Shown: in pieces, positions 51,998-61,865 of the stretch
Layout: every line of letters begins with the position of its first letter
Position numbering within the stretch: the first letter of the stretch is position 1
Assembly: GCA_963737075.1 (NCBI GenBank)
Contig: CAVTRI010000002.1
Span: 1,240,001-1,304,000, forward strand
Direction: 5' to 3'
From: CAVTRI01 sp963737075
Lineage (GTDB): Bacteria > Actinomycetota > Acidimicrobiia > Acidimicrobiales > Palsa-688
Length of the DNA: 64,000 bases
Notes under the pieces: generated by a model
Databases searched by the model: none
What the model saw: only the letters and a program-made list of their open reading frames with translations
What the model was told of the DNA's origin: nothing
Translations under genes and position numbers: made by a program

Positions 51998-54900
51998 TCA
52001 GCCCCAGAGGTCGGGGCGGTAACGTGAGGTCATCTCTAACTCGTGAAGGTGGGCCTCTGCGTGCTCGGGCGGCAAGGATCCGTGTTTCGCAACAACATCC
52101 ACGAAAGCGAGACGAACTGCGTCGCGTACCGCTGGCGAGCCGCAGACGTAGACGTAGCCGCCAGCGGCCAGTAAGCGCCAAACTGTCGCTCCCTGGTCTC
52201 GGATCCGGTCCTGGACGTAAGTCCGGTGACCCGGCCGTTCACGCGATACCGCGAGGTGAAAGTGATCGAGCACCCCTTCTCTGGTGAACTGCTCGATCTC
52301 GTCGCGGTATATGTAGTCCAGGCTGCTCGAGCGGATGCCGTTGAAGAGCGCAGCCTCCGCAAGTTGGACGCCGGCGTGCTTCATTGCCAGCCGTTCCCAC
52401 AAGAACGCTCGCATCGGGGCAAAGCCTGTACCCGCGGAGACGAAGATCATCGGCTTCGCCACGTCCACCTGCAGATGGAACCCGTTAGCGGCGTCAAGGA
52501 AGACGTTCAGGCAGTCGCCCTCCCGAAGAGTATGTACGTAGTGCGAGCTCATTCCCCGAAAGTCACGATCGGGCATACCGGGGACGGACGTAACCTCGAG
52601 GCCGACGGCTACGTGGGCGACCCCGTCGCCGTGGACCCGCGGACTCGAGCTCGTCGAGTAATAGCGGGGCCGGAGCGGTGGCGCCGCCCGCAGGAACTCA
52701 AAGATGTTCACCGAGCACGATGAGAACTCGTCGAGCAGACGGAGTGCGTCGTAGCCACCAGCGTCGATTGCGGTGCGCAGCGGTGAATCGGGGCCATCGG
52801 GCGTCTCGAGGACGTCCTTGATCTCCACCAGCTTCGTGCGCTCGGCTGGGTCGGTCACCTTCTCCAACAGGAGGTCGAGCAGCGGCAAGGTCGGCCTACT
52901 GGTGATGTCGATGAGATTCGTGAGCACGTTGCGAACTTGGAGCGTGACGCCCTTCGGCACGGTGTGAACGCTCATGTTCTTCGGTACCACGAAGACGCCG
53001 TCGAGTACCGCGCCGAGATGCCGAGCGAGCCGTTCAACCCGCTCCTCGTCGTTCTTCGGGCAGACGCCGAGGTGGGCACCTGCCTTGTAGGTGATGCCCG
53101 GTGGCAGAGTGATCTCCAGATGCCGCGTCCGCTTCGCTGATTTCCCCGCCTGGAGCTCCCTGCAAACGATGGCGTGTGCCTTGACTGTGTCGATGCCGTC
53201 TACGTTGGTCAGGATCGTCGGAACGAGCAGCGCCCCCGGCGAAGCTTCAGCCCGCAGCGACCTCGCCATCGTGATGTTTGAGTCGGCGTTGGTCAAGGCG
53301 CCGGCCGCGATGTTTTCAGCGCTTGTGCGCACGGCCGCGGCCTTGGTCGCTCGGGCTCCGGACAACTCGAGCAGGACTGGCCAGACCCGGTCGTTCCAGT
53401 CCGCGTGCTGGTGCTCCCACGCGGGCGAGCCCACGTCGCCGTAAGCAAACTCCGCAAGAGGGGTAGCCCCGAGTTCGGCCAGCCTGGCGTGCACGTACCG
53501 GGGGAACGCAAGAAACGCGTTCCACTGGCTGTTACCCAGCCCCCACACGAGGTACCGGCAGTGGCGCCACCTCTCGGTTCCGGCTGGCGTGCGCTCGATC
53601 CAAGACTTGAACGTGGACGCGTTCGCCGGCGGGTTCGAGGTGTAGGTGGAGGTCAAGACGACGAGTAGCCAGGGCTGCGTTTGCGGTGGTGACTCTGCGA
53701 GCTCGTTCAATGTGATCGCATCGCCCGTGTAGCCGTAGAAATGGCTCCGCTCGGCGAAGCGCTCCGCCAGTTCCTTGTTCGCACCGAAGTTGCTCCCGTA
53801 GGCGATCACCAGATTGTGGTAAGCACTCTCCTCGGGAATCTCGGTCGGCTGTCCCCATTGCGTCTGGAGAAACGGGGTTACCGGGTCGGCGGGGTCGCTC
53901 AATGGAACCAGCGCCCGCCTATTTCCGTTCGAGGGCCGCCGCAGGCGGATGATTCGCACCTCCTTCGGCTTCGTCGTCACGACCGTGTTCTTCATCACCC
54001 TCGCCCCGGGCTCGAGCCTCAATCGGTAGTGCTTGTAGATCTCGAACAGCACGACCCGAAGCATCATGAAGGTGACCTCTTGCGCCATGCATTGACGTCT
54101 CCCGATGGAGAACGGAATGAAGGCGTGACGCGGCCGGGCGACAACCCTTTCCATCGAAAACTGCTCCGGATCGAACCTGTTAGCATCCGGTCCCCAGTAC
54201 CGCGGGTCGCGCTGCGCGGCGAGCGCTCCAACGAGGATGATGTCGCCCTTACGGATGCGATAACGGCCTAGCGTCCCCTCCTTGAGGCTGCGGCGGATCG
54301 TGACCGGCATCGGTGGGTAGATCCGCAGGGTCTCCTTGATGACCTGCGTGGTGTACGTCAGCGCCATCAAGTCGTCGTACTGCAGGTCGTAGTCCGGGTC
54401 GCCGCCAGTGATCTGGTCGATCTCGGCGATCAGCTTTTCCTCAACATCCGGCCGCGTTCGCGAGGACATAAGCGAGCCATGCGCCCGTTATCGAGGGCCC
54501 GTTGAACCCGTTTGACAAGTGCATAAGGATCTGGTCGCGCACAGTCTCGACATCCAGGAGCTCGCCGGTCTCAGGATCTGGTGTGGTCACGAGACGGGAG
54601 AGCAGATCCGTCTGCTGGCCGAGCGGGCAGGTGTGCATACGGGCGCGTATGAGGGCGTCAGCGGTCCTGAACAATTCCTTGTTGTGAAGGCGATAACGCT
54701 TCTTGCTGGCTCGTCGTTGGCGCCCCCCGAAGACGGTGAAGTCGGGGCGAGGCTCAGCGACCCGGAGGATGCTCTGCTTCGTGCTCTCGGGCACGGCCGC
54801 CGCGAACGGATGCGGGCTGCCCTTATCGTCGAGCATGCTGAAGTCGTAGCTGCACGCGCCTCGGCCCGAGACCTCGAGCGTGTAACGCTCCATCCAGGCG

Positions 54901-55409
54901 CGTGCATCTATAGCCTCATCGTCGGGCATCGCAGACCACGCAGTTACGAGCTTCCGCGCCTGCTCCTTCATACGCTCGAGTTGAGTCCGCTGATGCGATG
55001 GGGCATACCAGGGGAGCATCACTCGTCGAATCTGCTCGTAGTGCTCACCGTCCCCGATCACCGAGATGCCACCGCCACGCGAGTTGCTCAGCTGAGCGAA
55101 GAAGTTGATCTCCTCGACGCGCTTGCCAAACTGCTCCTCATTCGCGGCTACTTCATCGAGCAGCTCAGGGTCCGAAACGACGAGGAGTCGCCACTTCTTC
55201 GACGGGATGCCGACCGCGTAGATATGCCCGAATTGGTTGTAGTAATCGAGCTGCGTGTCGTTATCGTTGAGAATGTCGAAGTTCGCGAACCGTTCGCCCT
55301 TCGGCACCAGCCAGCGGACCGCGTATGGAATCTCGACCGCACCGCCCTCGTCTCGCGACGTGACGAACGGAACCGCGACATTGTCTACAAACCCGCCGGG
55401 GCCTTGCAT
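51998..55409 (-). pseudogene. CYP102-like self-sufficient cytochrome P450-reductase, one frameshift
   Basis: Two frames give one bacterial class II-like P450-reductase fusion of about 1,135 residues. Part 1 (ATG 55409) is the P450 domain, ending in the I-helix region VRDQILMHLSNGFNGPSIT. A one-base change near 54456 leads to PDVEEKLIAEIDQI, the ExxR helix (VIKETLR), FDPEQF, and the haem loop FIPFSIGRRQCMAQ (Cys ligand). Part 2 includes the FMN domain (VIAYGSNFGANKELAERF), then FAD (RYYSTSSSPR) and NADPH (AGTGFAPMRAFLWER) domains. In P450 BM3 the I helix has A-G-H-E-T. Here acid and Thr are replaced by N and G, which removes the normal proton-delivery pair. It may act on fatty acids or their peroxides. 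The indel is otherwise the only fault. Confidence 0.85.
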
Positions 55410-55721
55410 ACCGCCTCTTCTTCTGAACAGTGAAGATCAGTCTAAAGACACGCGCAGAGCGCGTCTACGACGTTCGTACGAACGGCCAGCCTTGATGGAT
55501 TGGGGCCCGCGAGCTGTTTTCGGCGCCTCGCGGGGCTTCACGCCGAGGCTAACCGCCGGGCTAGATCGGATCCCGGTCCAGCCACCTGGACCAGACCTCT
55601 TCGCGCAGGCGCCGGATTGCTCCCGCCCCCGCGTGCCCCCCGGTGTCTCCGACCGCCCGGCCAGCCGGACGCGAATCTGCGGTTGGTGCCCCAGCACGGC
55701 GGCGATGGCGGGGTGCTAACC

Positions 55722-55752
55722 TTGCCGTCCGTTCGTATTAGATGAATACAAT
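55722..55752 (+). promoter_or_regulatory. Promoter with dyad upstream of the CMD gene
   Basis: TTGCCG (55722-55727) and TACAAT (55747-55752) are spaced by 19 bases and lie about 45 bases upstream of the ATG at 55793. Between them and overlapping the -10 box is a dyad GTATT-agatg-AATAC (55735-55749), which could be an operator for a TetR-type protein. A CCCCG/CGGGG hairpin follows in the leader. Confidence 0.45.
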
Positions 55753-55792
55753 GTAAGACCCCGGGCGCGGGGGACTCGAGGGAGGACGTTCC

Positions 55793-56344
55793 ATGGCTCG
55801 TCTCGAACCTGTACCGGCCGAAGAGCTGTCGCCCTATTTTCGGAACCTGGTGGCCGCAGACGAGACGGCTGGCCGGGACCCCGCCCTCAACGGGGTGATG
55901 GCCCACCATCCAAAGTTCTTCGAGGAGTACTTCTCCTTCTACTATCCAAACCACGAGCAGGGTCTGGTCGAATCCCGGGTCAAGGAGCTGGCCCGGCTGA
56001 GGATCGCCCGCTTGAACGGGTGCCAGACCTGTGCAATGGCGAGATACGCGTCAGCGACTCGCGAGGGTCTCGACGAAGCGTGCATCGCCCAGCTGGATCT
56101 TCCGAGCGAGGAGCAATCCTTCTCGGACAGAGAGCGCCTGGCGGTCGAGTTCGCGGAGAGGATGGCCACCGATCATTTCAGCATCGATGACACATTCGTC
56201 AAGGCCCTGCAGGAGCACTTCAGCCCGGCGGAGATTCTCGAACTCGGCTTCATGATCGGTCAGTACCTGGGCTTCGGCCGACTACTCGTTGCGCTCGGCG
56301 TCCACGAGTACTCCGCTGTGCCCTACGTCGCCGGCCTCGGCTGA
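55793..56344 (+). CDS. Carboxymuconolactone decarboxylase/AhpD-like protein
   Basis: This 183-residue all-helical protein of the CMD/AhpD family has PYFRNLVAADETAGRDPALN, ALNGVMAHHPKFFEEYFSFYYP, VKELARLRIARLNGCQTCAMARYASATRE and a C-terminal ILELGFMIGQYLGFGRLLVALGVH. The CxxC motif (CQTC) and the downstream His position match the AhpD-type disulfide relay or a gamma-carboxymuconolactone-like peroxidase function. Many such proteins remove peroxides through thiols. GGGAGGA precedes the ATG. It is a single gene with its own promoter, opposite the P450 gene. Confidence 0.85.
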   Translation: MARLEPVPAEELSPYFRNLVAADETAGRDPALNGVMAHHPKFFEEYFSFYYPNHEQGLVESRVKELARLRIARLNGCQTCAMARYASATREGLDEACIAQLDLPSEEQSFSDRERLAVEFAERMATDHFSIDDTFVKALQEHFSPAEILELGFMIGQYLGFGRLLVALGVHEYSAVPYVAGLG

Positions 56345-56474
56345 GTCGCAGAGCGTCGAGCACCGTTTCGACTTGAAGGCAGGCTGAGGCGGCCACCCAG
56401 AGAGGGATGACCACAGCCATGGGAGAGGCGTTTTTCGTGGGCTGATAGGTTGACGGGCACCCACGGCCGAGGGA

Positions 56475-57296
56475 GTGTCTGTGGAGATGCCGTCGCCGAC
56501 GACTCATTGGTTGGACGTTCCGGGTGCGCGCCTGTACTTCGAGGTGCGAGGATCAGGTCCTGTGCTCATGCTGGTCGGGCACCCCATGGACAGCTCGGGT
56601 TTTGCCGCTATCGCGGGGCTACTCGCCGACGACTACACCGTTGTCACGTATGATCCCAGAGGCTTCGGCCGCAGCCCGATCGACGACCGCGACCAGGACG
56701 GGGAGCCTGACATGCTGGCCGACGACGTCTGGCGGGTGCTCGAGGCTGTCGGCGACCGGCCCGCTTACGTGTTCGGCAGCAGCGGGGGCGCGGTCACTGG
56801 GCTCGCCCTCGTCGCCCGGCACCCGGAGCATGTACTCACCCTGGTCGCGCACGAGCCGCCGCTAGCCCTGCTCCTGCCGGACGCCGAGGAGACCCGTGCC
56901 GGAATGCAGGAGATCTTCGACACCTACCGCTCGCAGGGCATTGGCGCCGCATGGCAACGGTTCTTCGCCTTCACTGGCATCAACGCGAGTCCCCCGGGGC
57001 AGAACGCGCCGCCGCGCCCGGCTGACCCTTCGGCGGTCGCCACCAGCGAGCGTTTTTTCGCTCACGGCCTGTTCCCCATCACGTTCTACGAACCCGATTT
57101 CGTCGCACTGGACGCCGCGCCCACCCGGGTCGTGGTCGCCGGAGGCAGCACATCAGAAGGCGAGTTCGCCCACCGGACGGGTGTCGCGCTCGCGGAGCGT
57201 CTCGGGACCCCGCTGGTTACCTTCCCCGGGGGCCACGGAGGCTTCGCCAGCGACTCCGCTGACTTCGTCGCCGTTCTCCGCCGAACCCTGACGTAG
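56475..57296 (+). CDS. Alpha/beta hydrolase
   Basis: This is a 273-residue hydrolase. It has RLYFEVRGSGPVLMLVGHPMDSSG, VVTYDPRGFGRSPID, then AYVFGSSGGAVTGLALVAR with the nucleophile elbow (G-S-S-G-G). His and acid are in RVVVAGGSTSEGEF and TFPGGHGGFASDSAD. It starts at GTG 56475 or ATG 56487. Close relatives are uncharacterised esterases with broad ester specificity. It is co-directional with the CMD gene and the next hydrolase, with gaps of 130-165 bases, so they are likely separate units. Confidence 0.85.
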   Translation: MSVEMPSPTTHWLDVPGARLYFEVRGSGPVLMLVGHPMDSSGFAAIAGLLADDYTVVTYDPRGFGRSPIDDRDQDGEPDMLADDVWRVLEAVGDRPAYVFGSSGGAVTGLALVARHPEHVLTLVAHEPPLALLLPDAEETRAGMQEIFDTYRSQGIGAAWQRFFAFTGINASPPGQNAPPRPADPSAVATSERFFAHGLFPITFYEPDFVALDAAPTRVVVAGGSTSEGEFAHRTGVALAERLGTPLVTFPGGHGGFASDSADFVAVLRRTLT

Positions 57297-57460
57297 TGCC
57301 GTCCCGTCGTGGGTCACCTGGGAAGCAAGGCGAATTCTGGGCTCTTGCTTATGACGCGTACACAGAGGACGAGTTCTGGTCGTAGGTCGTCGCGGTTTGA
57401 TCTAGCTTCTGTCGAGAAACCCGGCGCTGTCTGCGGCCGGTCCGGTTTGGAGGCATCGGC

Positions 57461-58246
57461 ATGGACATCGTCAGTGAGAAAGTGGAGCGGGGCGTTGTCG
57501 AGCAACGTTTCGACTTGCAGGCGAGTGGGGACGTCGTTCCCGGTATCCGGTGGTCGCCGGAGGGCTCGACGAGTCGGGGGCCGACGATCTTGATCGGGCA
57601 CGGCGGCACCCAGCACAAGCGGGTCCCCAACGTGCTCGGCTTGGCCCGCCGCTTCGTCAGACATCTGGGGTACGCAGCGGTTGCGCTCGATGCGCCTGGG
57701 CATGGCGAGCGCGTCGGGGACCCCGAAAGGGCGGAGCGTCGGCGGCAGGCGCTGCAAGCGCACATCGCCTCCGGACCTGGGGTGGGCGGTCGGGTGTTCG
57801 GCCCCGAAGAGGCCACCGAGTGGGTGGAGCGAACCACCCGGGGGGTCGCCGAGTGGAAGGCCTTGCTTGACGATCTCGACGTCCAGGGGGGCGGCGCGCC
57901 CTACGGGTACTGGGGGGTGTCTATGGGAACCGCGATCGGCCTCCCGTTCGTGGCCTCTGAGCGTCGCATAGCGGCGGCCGTTTTGGGGCTCGCCGGGTTG
58001 GGCGATCGGCCCGGCTCCGCCGAGTTCGAGCGAGGGGCCCGCCTCCTGGACGTGCCGGTCTTGCTCGTCCTGCAATGGAACGACGAACTGGTGAGCCAGG
58101 CATCTGGTCTCGCGCTGTTCGACGCCATCGGTTCTACCGAGAAGACCCTGCACATCAATCCCGGCGGCCACGTGGAGATCCCGCTGTTCGAGAGGGACGC
58201 CTACGAAGCGTTCTTTCTCCGTCACCTCGGCCCAGTCGGGTCGTGA
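57461..58246 (+). CDS. Dienelactone-hydrolase-like alpha/beta hydrolase
   Basis: This is a 261-residue protein. It has GDVVPGIRWSPEGST, TILIGHGGTQHKRVPNVLGLAR (oxyanion), VALDAPGHGERVGDPE, a helical lid, GYWGVSMGTAIGLPFVASERR with the nucleophile Ser, then VLLVLQWNDELVS (Asp) and NPGGHVEIPLFERD (His). The lid and the GVSMGT elbow are as in DLH/esterase-lipase hybrids. It hydrolyses small carboxylic esters or lactones. It is intact. A ribosome site is weak. Confidence 0.85.
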   Translation: MDIVSEKVERGVVEQRFDLQASGDVVPGIRWSPEGSTSRGPTILIGHGGTQHKRVPNVLGLARRFVRHLGYAAVALDAPGHGERVGDPERAERRRQALQAHIASGPGVGGRVFGPEEATEWVERTTRGVAEWKALLDDLDVQGGGAPYGYWGVSMGTAIGLPFVASERRIAAAVLGLAGLGDRPGSAEFERGARLLDVPVLLVLQWNDELVSQASGLALFDAIGSTEKTLHINPGGHVEIPLFERDAYEAFFLRHLGPVGS

Positions 58247-58514
58247 GCGCAGGGGCCAAACGCGACCCTGCGTGACAGACGGCGCGTGCTGAAACAGGGA
58301 TTACCCTGCTAGCAGTCGAGGGCCAGGTGCCATGGGCAGCCCAACCCGGTCTTCTGGGCGCTTGGCCACCGCAGCCTTCCTGTCCGCCTGGAAGCGGAAG
58401 AGCGACGATCGGCGAAGTTCGGGGGGCGTCCCTCCACGCGTGACACTCCTCCGAGCCGAGGTCGGTAAGGCACGCGACGCGCAAGCGCGGCCTGCAGGCT
58501 GCGATGATTGCCGA

Positions 58515-60419
58515 GTGAGAAGCGATCAGCTCCCCGACTTCGAGGAACGCCCCTCATCGTTTCCGTTGATCGGCGATTACGGTTTCATCTCTGATTGCGA
58601 GTCGGTGGCGCTGATAGCGCCGAGCGGGAACGTCGAATGGTTCTGTCTGCCCCGCGTCGATTCACCGAGCGTCTTCGGCGCCCTCCTCGATCGCCACGCG
58701 GGCGTCTTCCGCTTCGGTCCGGCAGACGTGACGGTCCCCGCTGACCGCCGGTATGTGCCGGGCACGATGATCCTCGAGACCAGCTGGGGGACGGCCACGG
58801 GATGGATCGTCGTGCGGGATCTCCTGCTGATCGGGCCGTGGCATCACGAGGACGAACTGTCCCACACGCATCGACGCGCTCCCACCGACTATGACGCCGA
58901 CCACGTGATGCTGCGCACGGTCCGCTGCGTCAACGGGGAGGTGCAGGTGGAGGTGGACTGTGAGCCCATGTTCGACTACGGGCGCCACTTCGCCACCTGG
59001 TCGTTCACGGATCGCAACTACCACCAGGGGGTTGCCCGGGCTGAGGGCGTGCCGGTCGAGCTGAAGCTCACGACGGACATGCGTATCGGTTTCGAGGGGG
59101 GCCGCGCCACGGCTCGCACGCTCCTGCAGGAGGGGGACACCCGGTTCTGCGCCCTGAGCTGGAGCGAGCACGAGCCTCCGGACACCTTCGACGAGGCCTA
59201 CCGCCGGCTGGTGTGGACCGCTCATCACTGGCAGCACTGGCTGGCCCGGGGCCGGTTTCCCGATCATCCGTGGCGGACCTTCCTCGAGCGAAGCGCGTTG
59301 ACCCTGAAGGGTCTTACGTTCGCGCCGACCGGAGCGCTGGTCGCCGCCGCGACCACCTCCCTGCCGGAGGAGCCGGGCGGGGACCGCAATTGGGACTACC
59401 GGTACGCCTGGATCCGGGACAGCGCCTTCGCGTTGTGGGGCCTCCACACCCTGGGCTTCGACTGGGAGGCCCGGGACTTCTTCTGGTTCGTGGCTGACGT
59501 CGCCGAGCGCGACGAACGTCTGCAGGTCATGTACGACGTCGACGGCAATGCCCGGCTCGAAGAGGCGGTGCTCGAGCATTTCAGCGGCTACGACTGGTCG
59601 AAGCCAGTTCGGGTCGGCAACGCCGCCCACACCCAGCGCCAGCACGACGTGTGGGGGGCCCTCATCGACTCGATCTACATCCACACCCAGTCGATCGATC
59701 GCCTCGATGATCGCTTCTGGCCCATCGTCATCCGCCAGGTGGAGGACGCGCTGACTCACTGGCAGGAGCCCGATCAAGGGATCTGGGAGGTGCGAGGCGA
59801 GCCCCGCCATTTCACCTCCTCGAAGCTGATGTGCTGGCTGGCGGCGGAGCGGGGCGCCCGGCTGGCCAGTATCCGGGGCGACCCGAAGCTGGCCGCCCGC
59901 TGGCGAGAGGCGGCGGCCGAGATCCACACCGACATCTGCAAGCGGGGGCTCGGCGCTCGAGGGGCGTTCACGCAGCACTACGACACCGAAGCTCTGGATG
60001 GGTCCTTGCTGCTAATGCCCCTCGTCGGCTTTCTCCCCGCCGACGACCCCCGAATTCGTGCCACGGTAGAGGCCATCGAGTCCGACCTCACCGAGGACGG
60101 CCTTGTTCTGCGCTACCGGCCGGAGGCAACCGACGACGGTCTGACAGGTGAGGAGGGCAGCTTCACCATCTGCTCGTTCTGGTTGGTCTCAGCGCTGGCG
60201 CTCATCGGCGAGCGGGAACGAGCCCGGATGCTGTGCGAGAAGCTCCTCTCCTTCGCCAGCCCGCTCGGCCTGTACGCGGAAGAGATCGATCACCGAAGCG
60301 GCCGGCAGCTGGGAAACTTCCCGCAAGCCTTCACCCACCTGGCGCTGATCAACGCCGTGATGCACGTCGTCGGCGACCAGCACGGCCTGCCCGCCCGAGG
60401 CATCCTTCCCCTCATGTGA
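58515..60419 (+). CDS. GH15-family glycoside hydrolase (glucoamylase/trehalase-like)
   Basis: This is a 634-residue cytoplasmic GH15 protein. It begins with FPLIGDYGFISDCESVALIAPSGNVEWFCLPRVDSPSVFGALLD, the N-terminal domain typical of bacterial GH15. The catalytic barrel has GGDRNWDYRYAWIRDSAFAL (general acid loop), SGYDWSKPVRVGNAAHTQRQ and GEEGSFTICSFWLV (catalytic Glu). FPQAFTHLALINAV ends the family core. The frame opens upstream of 58332, but homology begins at GTG 58515. It could be a trehalase, glucoamylase or isomaltose-type enzyme (trehalase-like in many actinobacteria). It is intact, and it is the only sugar enzyme here. Confidence 0.88.
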   Translation: MRSDQLPDFEERPSSFPLIGDYGFISDCESVALIAPSGNVEWFCLPRVDSPSVFGALLDRHAGVFRFGPADVTVPADRRYVPGTMILETSWGTATGWIVVRDLLLIGPWHHEDELSHTHRRAPTDYDADHVMLRTVRCVNGEVQVEVDCEPMFDYGRHFATWSFTDRNYHQGVARAEGVPVELKLTTDMRIGFEGGRATARTLLQEGDTRFCALSWSEHEPPDTFDEAYRRLVWTAHHWQHWLARGRFPDHPWRTFLERSALTLKGLTFAPTGALVAAATTSLPEEPGGDRNWDYRYAWIRDSAFALWGLHTLGFDWEARDFFWFVADVAERDERLQVMYDVDGNARLEEAVLEHFSGYDWSKPVRVGNAAHTQRQHDVWGALIDSIYIHTQSIDRLDDRFWPIVIRQVEDALTHWQEPDQGIWEVRGEPRHFTSSKLMCWLAAERGARLASIRGDPKLAARWREAAAEIHTDICKRGLGARGAFTQHYDTEALDGSLLLMPLVGFLPADDPRIRATVEAIESDLTEDGLVLRYRPEATDDGLTGEEGSFTICSFWLVSALALIGERERARMLCEKLLSFASPLGLYAEEIDHRSGRQLGNFPQAFTHLALINAVMHVVGDQHGLPARGILPLM

Positions 60420-60431
60420 CGGGACGCACGT

Positions 60432-61646
60432 TCAGACAGGAAGGCTGATCACGCCCTCTTTTCCCAATGCCTCGATCTCTTCGGTGCGCAACCCGGCTGC
60501 TTCGAGAATCTGGCGGGTGTGCTGGCCCACATCGGGCGCTGGTCCCCGCGGCCCGACGTCTGCGTCGGCGATCCGAAACGGGGCGGCGACCGTGCGAAAT
60601 GTCCCGTCGGGATGATGTATTTCCGGGTAGAGGCCCGCCGCCTCGGCCTGGGGGTCGGCGGCGAGCTCAGCGACGCTCGCGGCCGGGCCCCATATCAGAC
60701 CCTGCTCGTCGAAGATCCGGCCCCACTCCGCCAGCGTCTTCCTCGCGAACTGCTTGTCGATGAGGTCGATGAGCTCGGCCATGTGGCCGAAACGGCTCTT
60801 GAGGGTCTCGAAGCGCGGATCCACCACCCATTCTGATCGTCCCATCGCCTCGCAGAAGCGAGGCCACCAGTGGAGTTCCGGCATGTTGAGCACGATCCAG
60901 CGTTTGTCGGCGCAGCGAAAGCGGTTAGCGAGCGGGCTGATCATGTGGTGACGGTCGCGAATCGTCGGCTGACGCCCGTCGACCAGCGGCGCGGACAGAT
61001 CGGAGGACATGGTCCACGCCGCCATGCCCAGCAGCGTCACGTCCACGACCTGGCCCTGTCCGGTGTGCTCCGCGAGGCGCAGAGCGGCCAGGACCGCGGC
61101 CACCAGGGCCATTCCGGCCGCGTGATCCCCTTGTGCCGGCCGGGGATGGGGAGCGGTGCCACCGGGTTCGGTCAAGGAGTGGGTGACGCCTCCGCGACCG
61201 AAGAACACGGTCACGTCGTAGCCCGGCCGCTCCGTGTCGGGCCCGTCCGGTCCGAACCCGGTCAATGTGGCATGCACCAACCTCGGGTTCAGCTGCAGAA
61301 GCGTTGGGGCGTCCAGCCCGTATCGTCGTTGGCGATGGTGGAGCAGATTGCAAACAAAGATGTCAGCGTCGCCGGCCAGCCTGCGGACGAGATCCGCGCC
61401 CCGCGGCTGATTGATGGCGATCGCGATGGACCGTTTGCCCCGGTTGTCTACCTGGAAGGAGTAGTCGATCTTCGGCATGCCCGCCGGGACCTTGGGCGGG
61501 CGGATCATGCCGCGTGCGGCGTCCCCCTTGGGAGGTTCCACTTTGACGACGTCGGCCCCGAGGTCAGCCATGACGGCTGCCGCGGAGGGCGCAGCCATCC
61601 AGGTGCTCAACTCGACGACCTTGACACCGGCCATCGGTGCGACCAT
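60432..61646 (-). CDS. CaiB/BaiF family III CoA-transferase
   Basis: This 404-residue protein is a single-unit family III CoA-transferase. It begins AGVKVVELSTWMAAPSAAAVMADLGADVVKVEPPKGD, then SIAIAINQPRGADLVRRLAGDADIFV and ERPGYDVTVFFGRGG. The catalytic Asp is in AQGDHAAGMALVAAVLAAL. The second domain contains RFETLKSRFGHMAELIDLI. It moves CoA from a donor such as succinyl-CoA to a carboxylic acid. It is divergent, 219 bases from the fused BVMO, in the same arrangement as at 25.7 kb. ATG 61646 or ATG 61634 could start it. Confidence 0.9.
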   Translation of the reverse strand: MVAPMAGVKVVELSTWMAAPSAAAVMADLGADVVKVEPPKGDAARGMIRPPKVPAGMPKIDYSFQVDNRGKRSIAIAINQPRGADLVRRLAGDADIFVCNLLHHRQRRYGLDAPTLLQLNPRLVHATLTGFGPDGPDTERPGYDVTVFFGRGGVTHSLTEPGGTAPHPRPAQGDHAAGMALVAAVLAALRLAEHTGQGQVVDVTLLGMAAWTMSSDLSAPLVDGRQPTIRDRHHMISPLANRFRCADKRWIVLNMPELHWWPRFCEAMGRSEWVVDPRFETLKSRFGHMAELIDLIDKQFARKTLAEWGRIFDEQGLIWGPAASVAELAADPQAEAAGLYPEIHHPDGTFRTVAAPFRIADADVGPRGPAPDVGQHTRQILEAAGLRTEEIEALGKEGVISLPV

Positions 61647-61865
61647 GGCTTCCCCCCATTCGCCTTCTGCTGTGCCTCCAGTTTAGGGCTCGCTCTCCTG
61701 CCACCCTCTTGTCCTCCGCCCGGTGGGTGCGTACCGCCCGACCTCTTGGAGGTATCCGATGAGCTCGACGACCACGGGCGAAGTCGGCAGTTGGCAGGAG
61801 CGGTGTCGGAGCTGTCAAACCGGTAGCTTGAGCACCAAGCGGTCTTAGCCGAAGGAGCGGTGACG

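Noticed and set aside
58662..59978. A 438-codon minus frame inside the GH15 gene
   Set aside because: It is a shadow of a fully recognisable GH15 catalytic domain.
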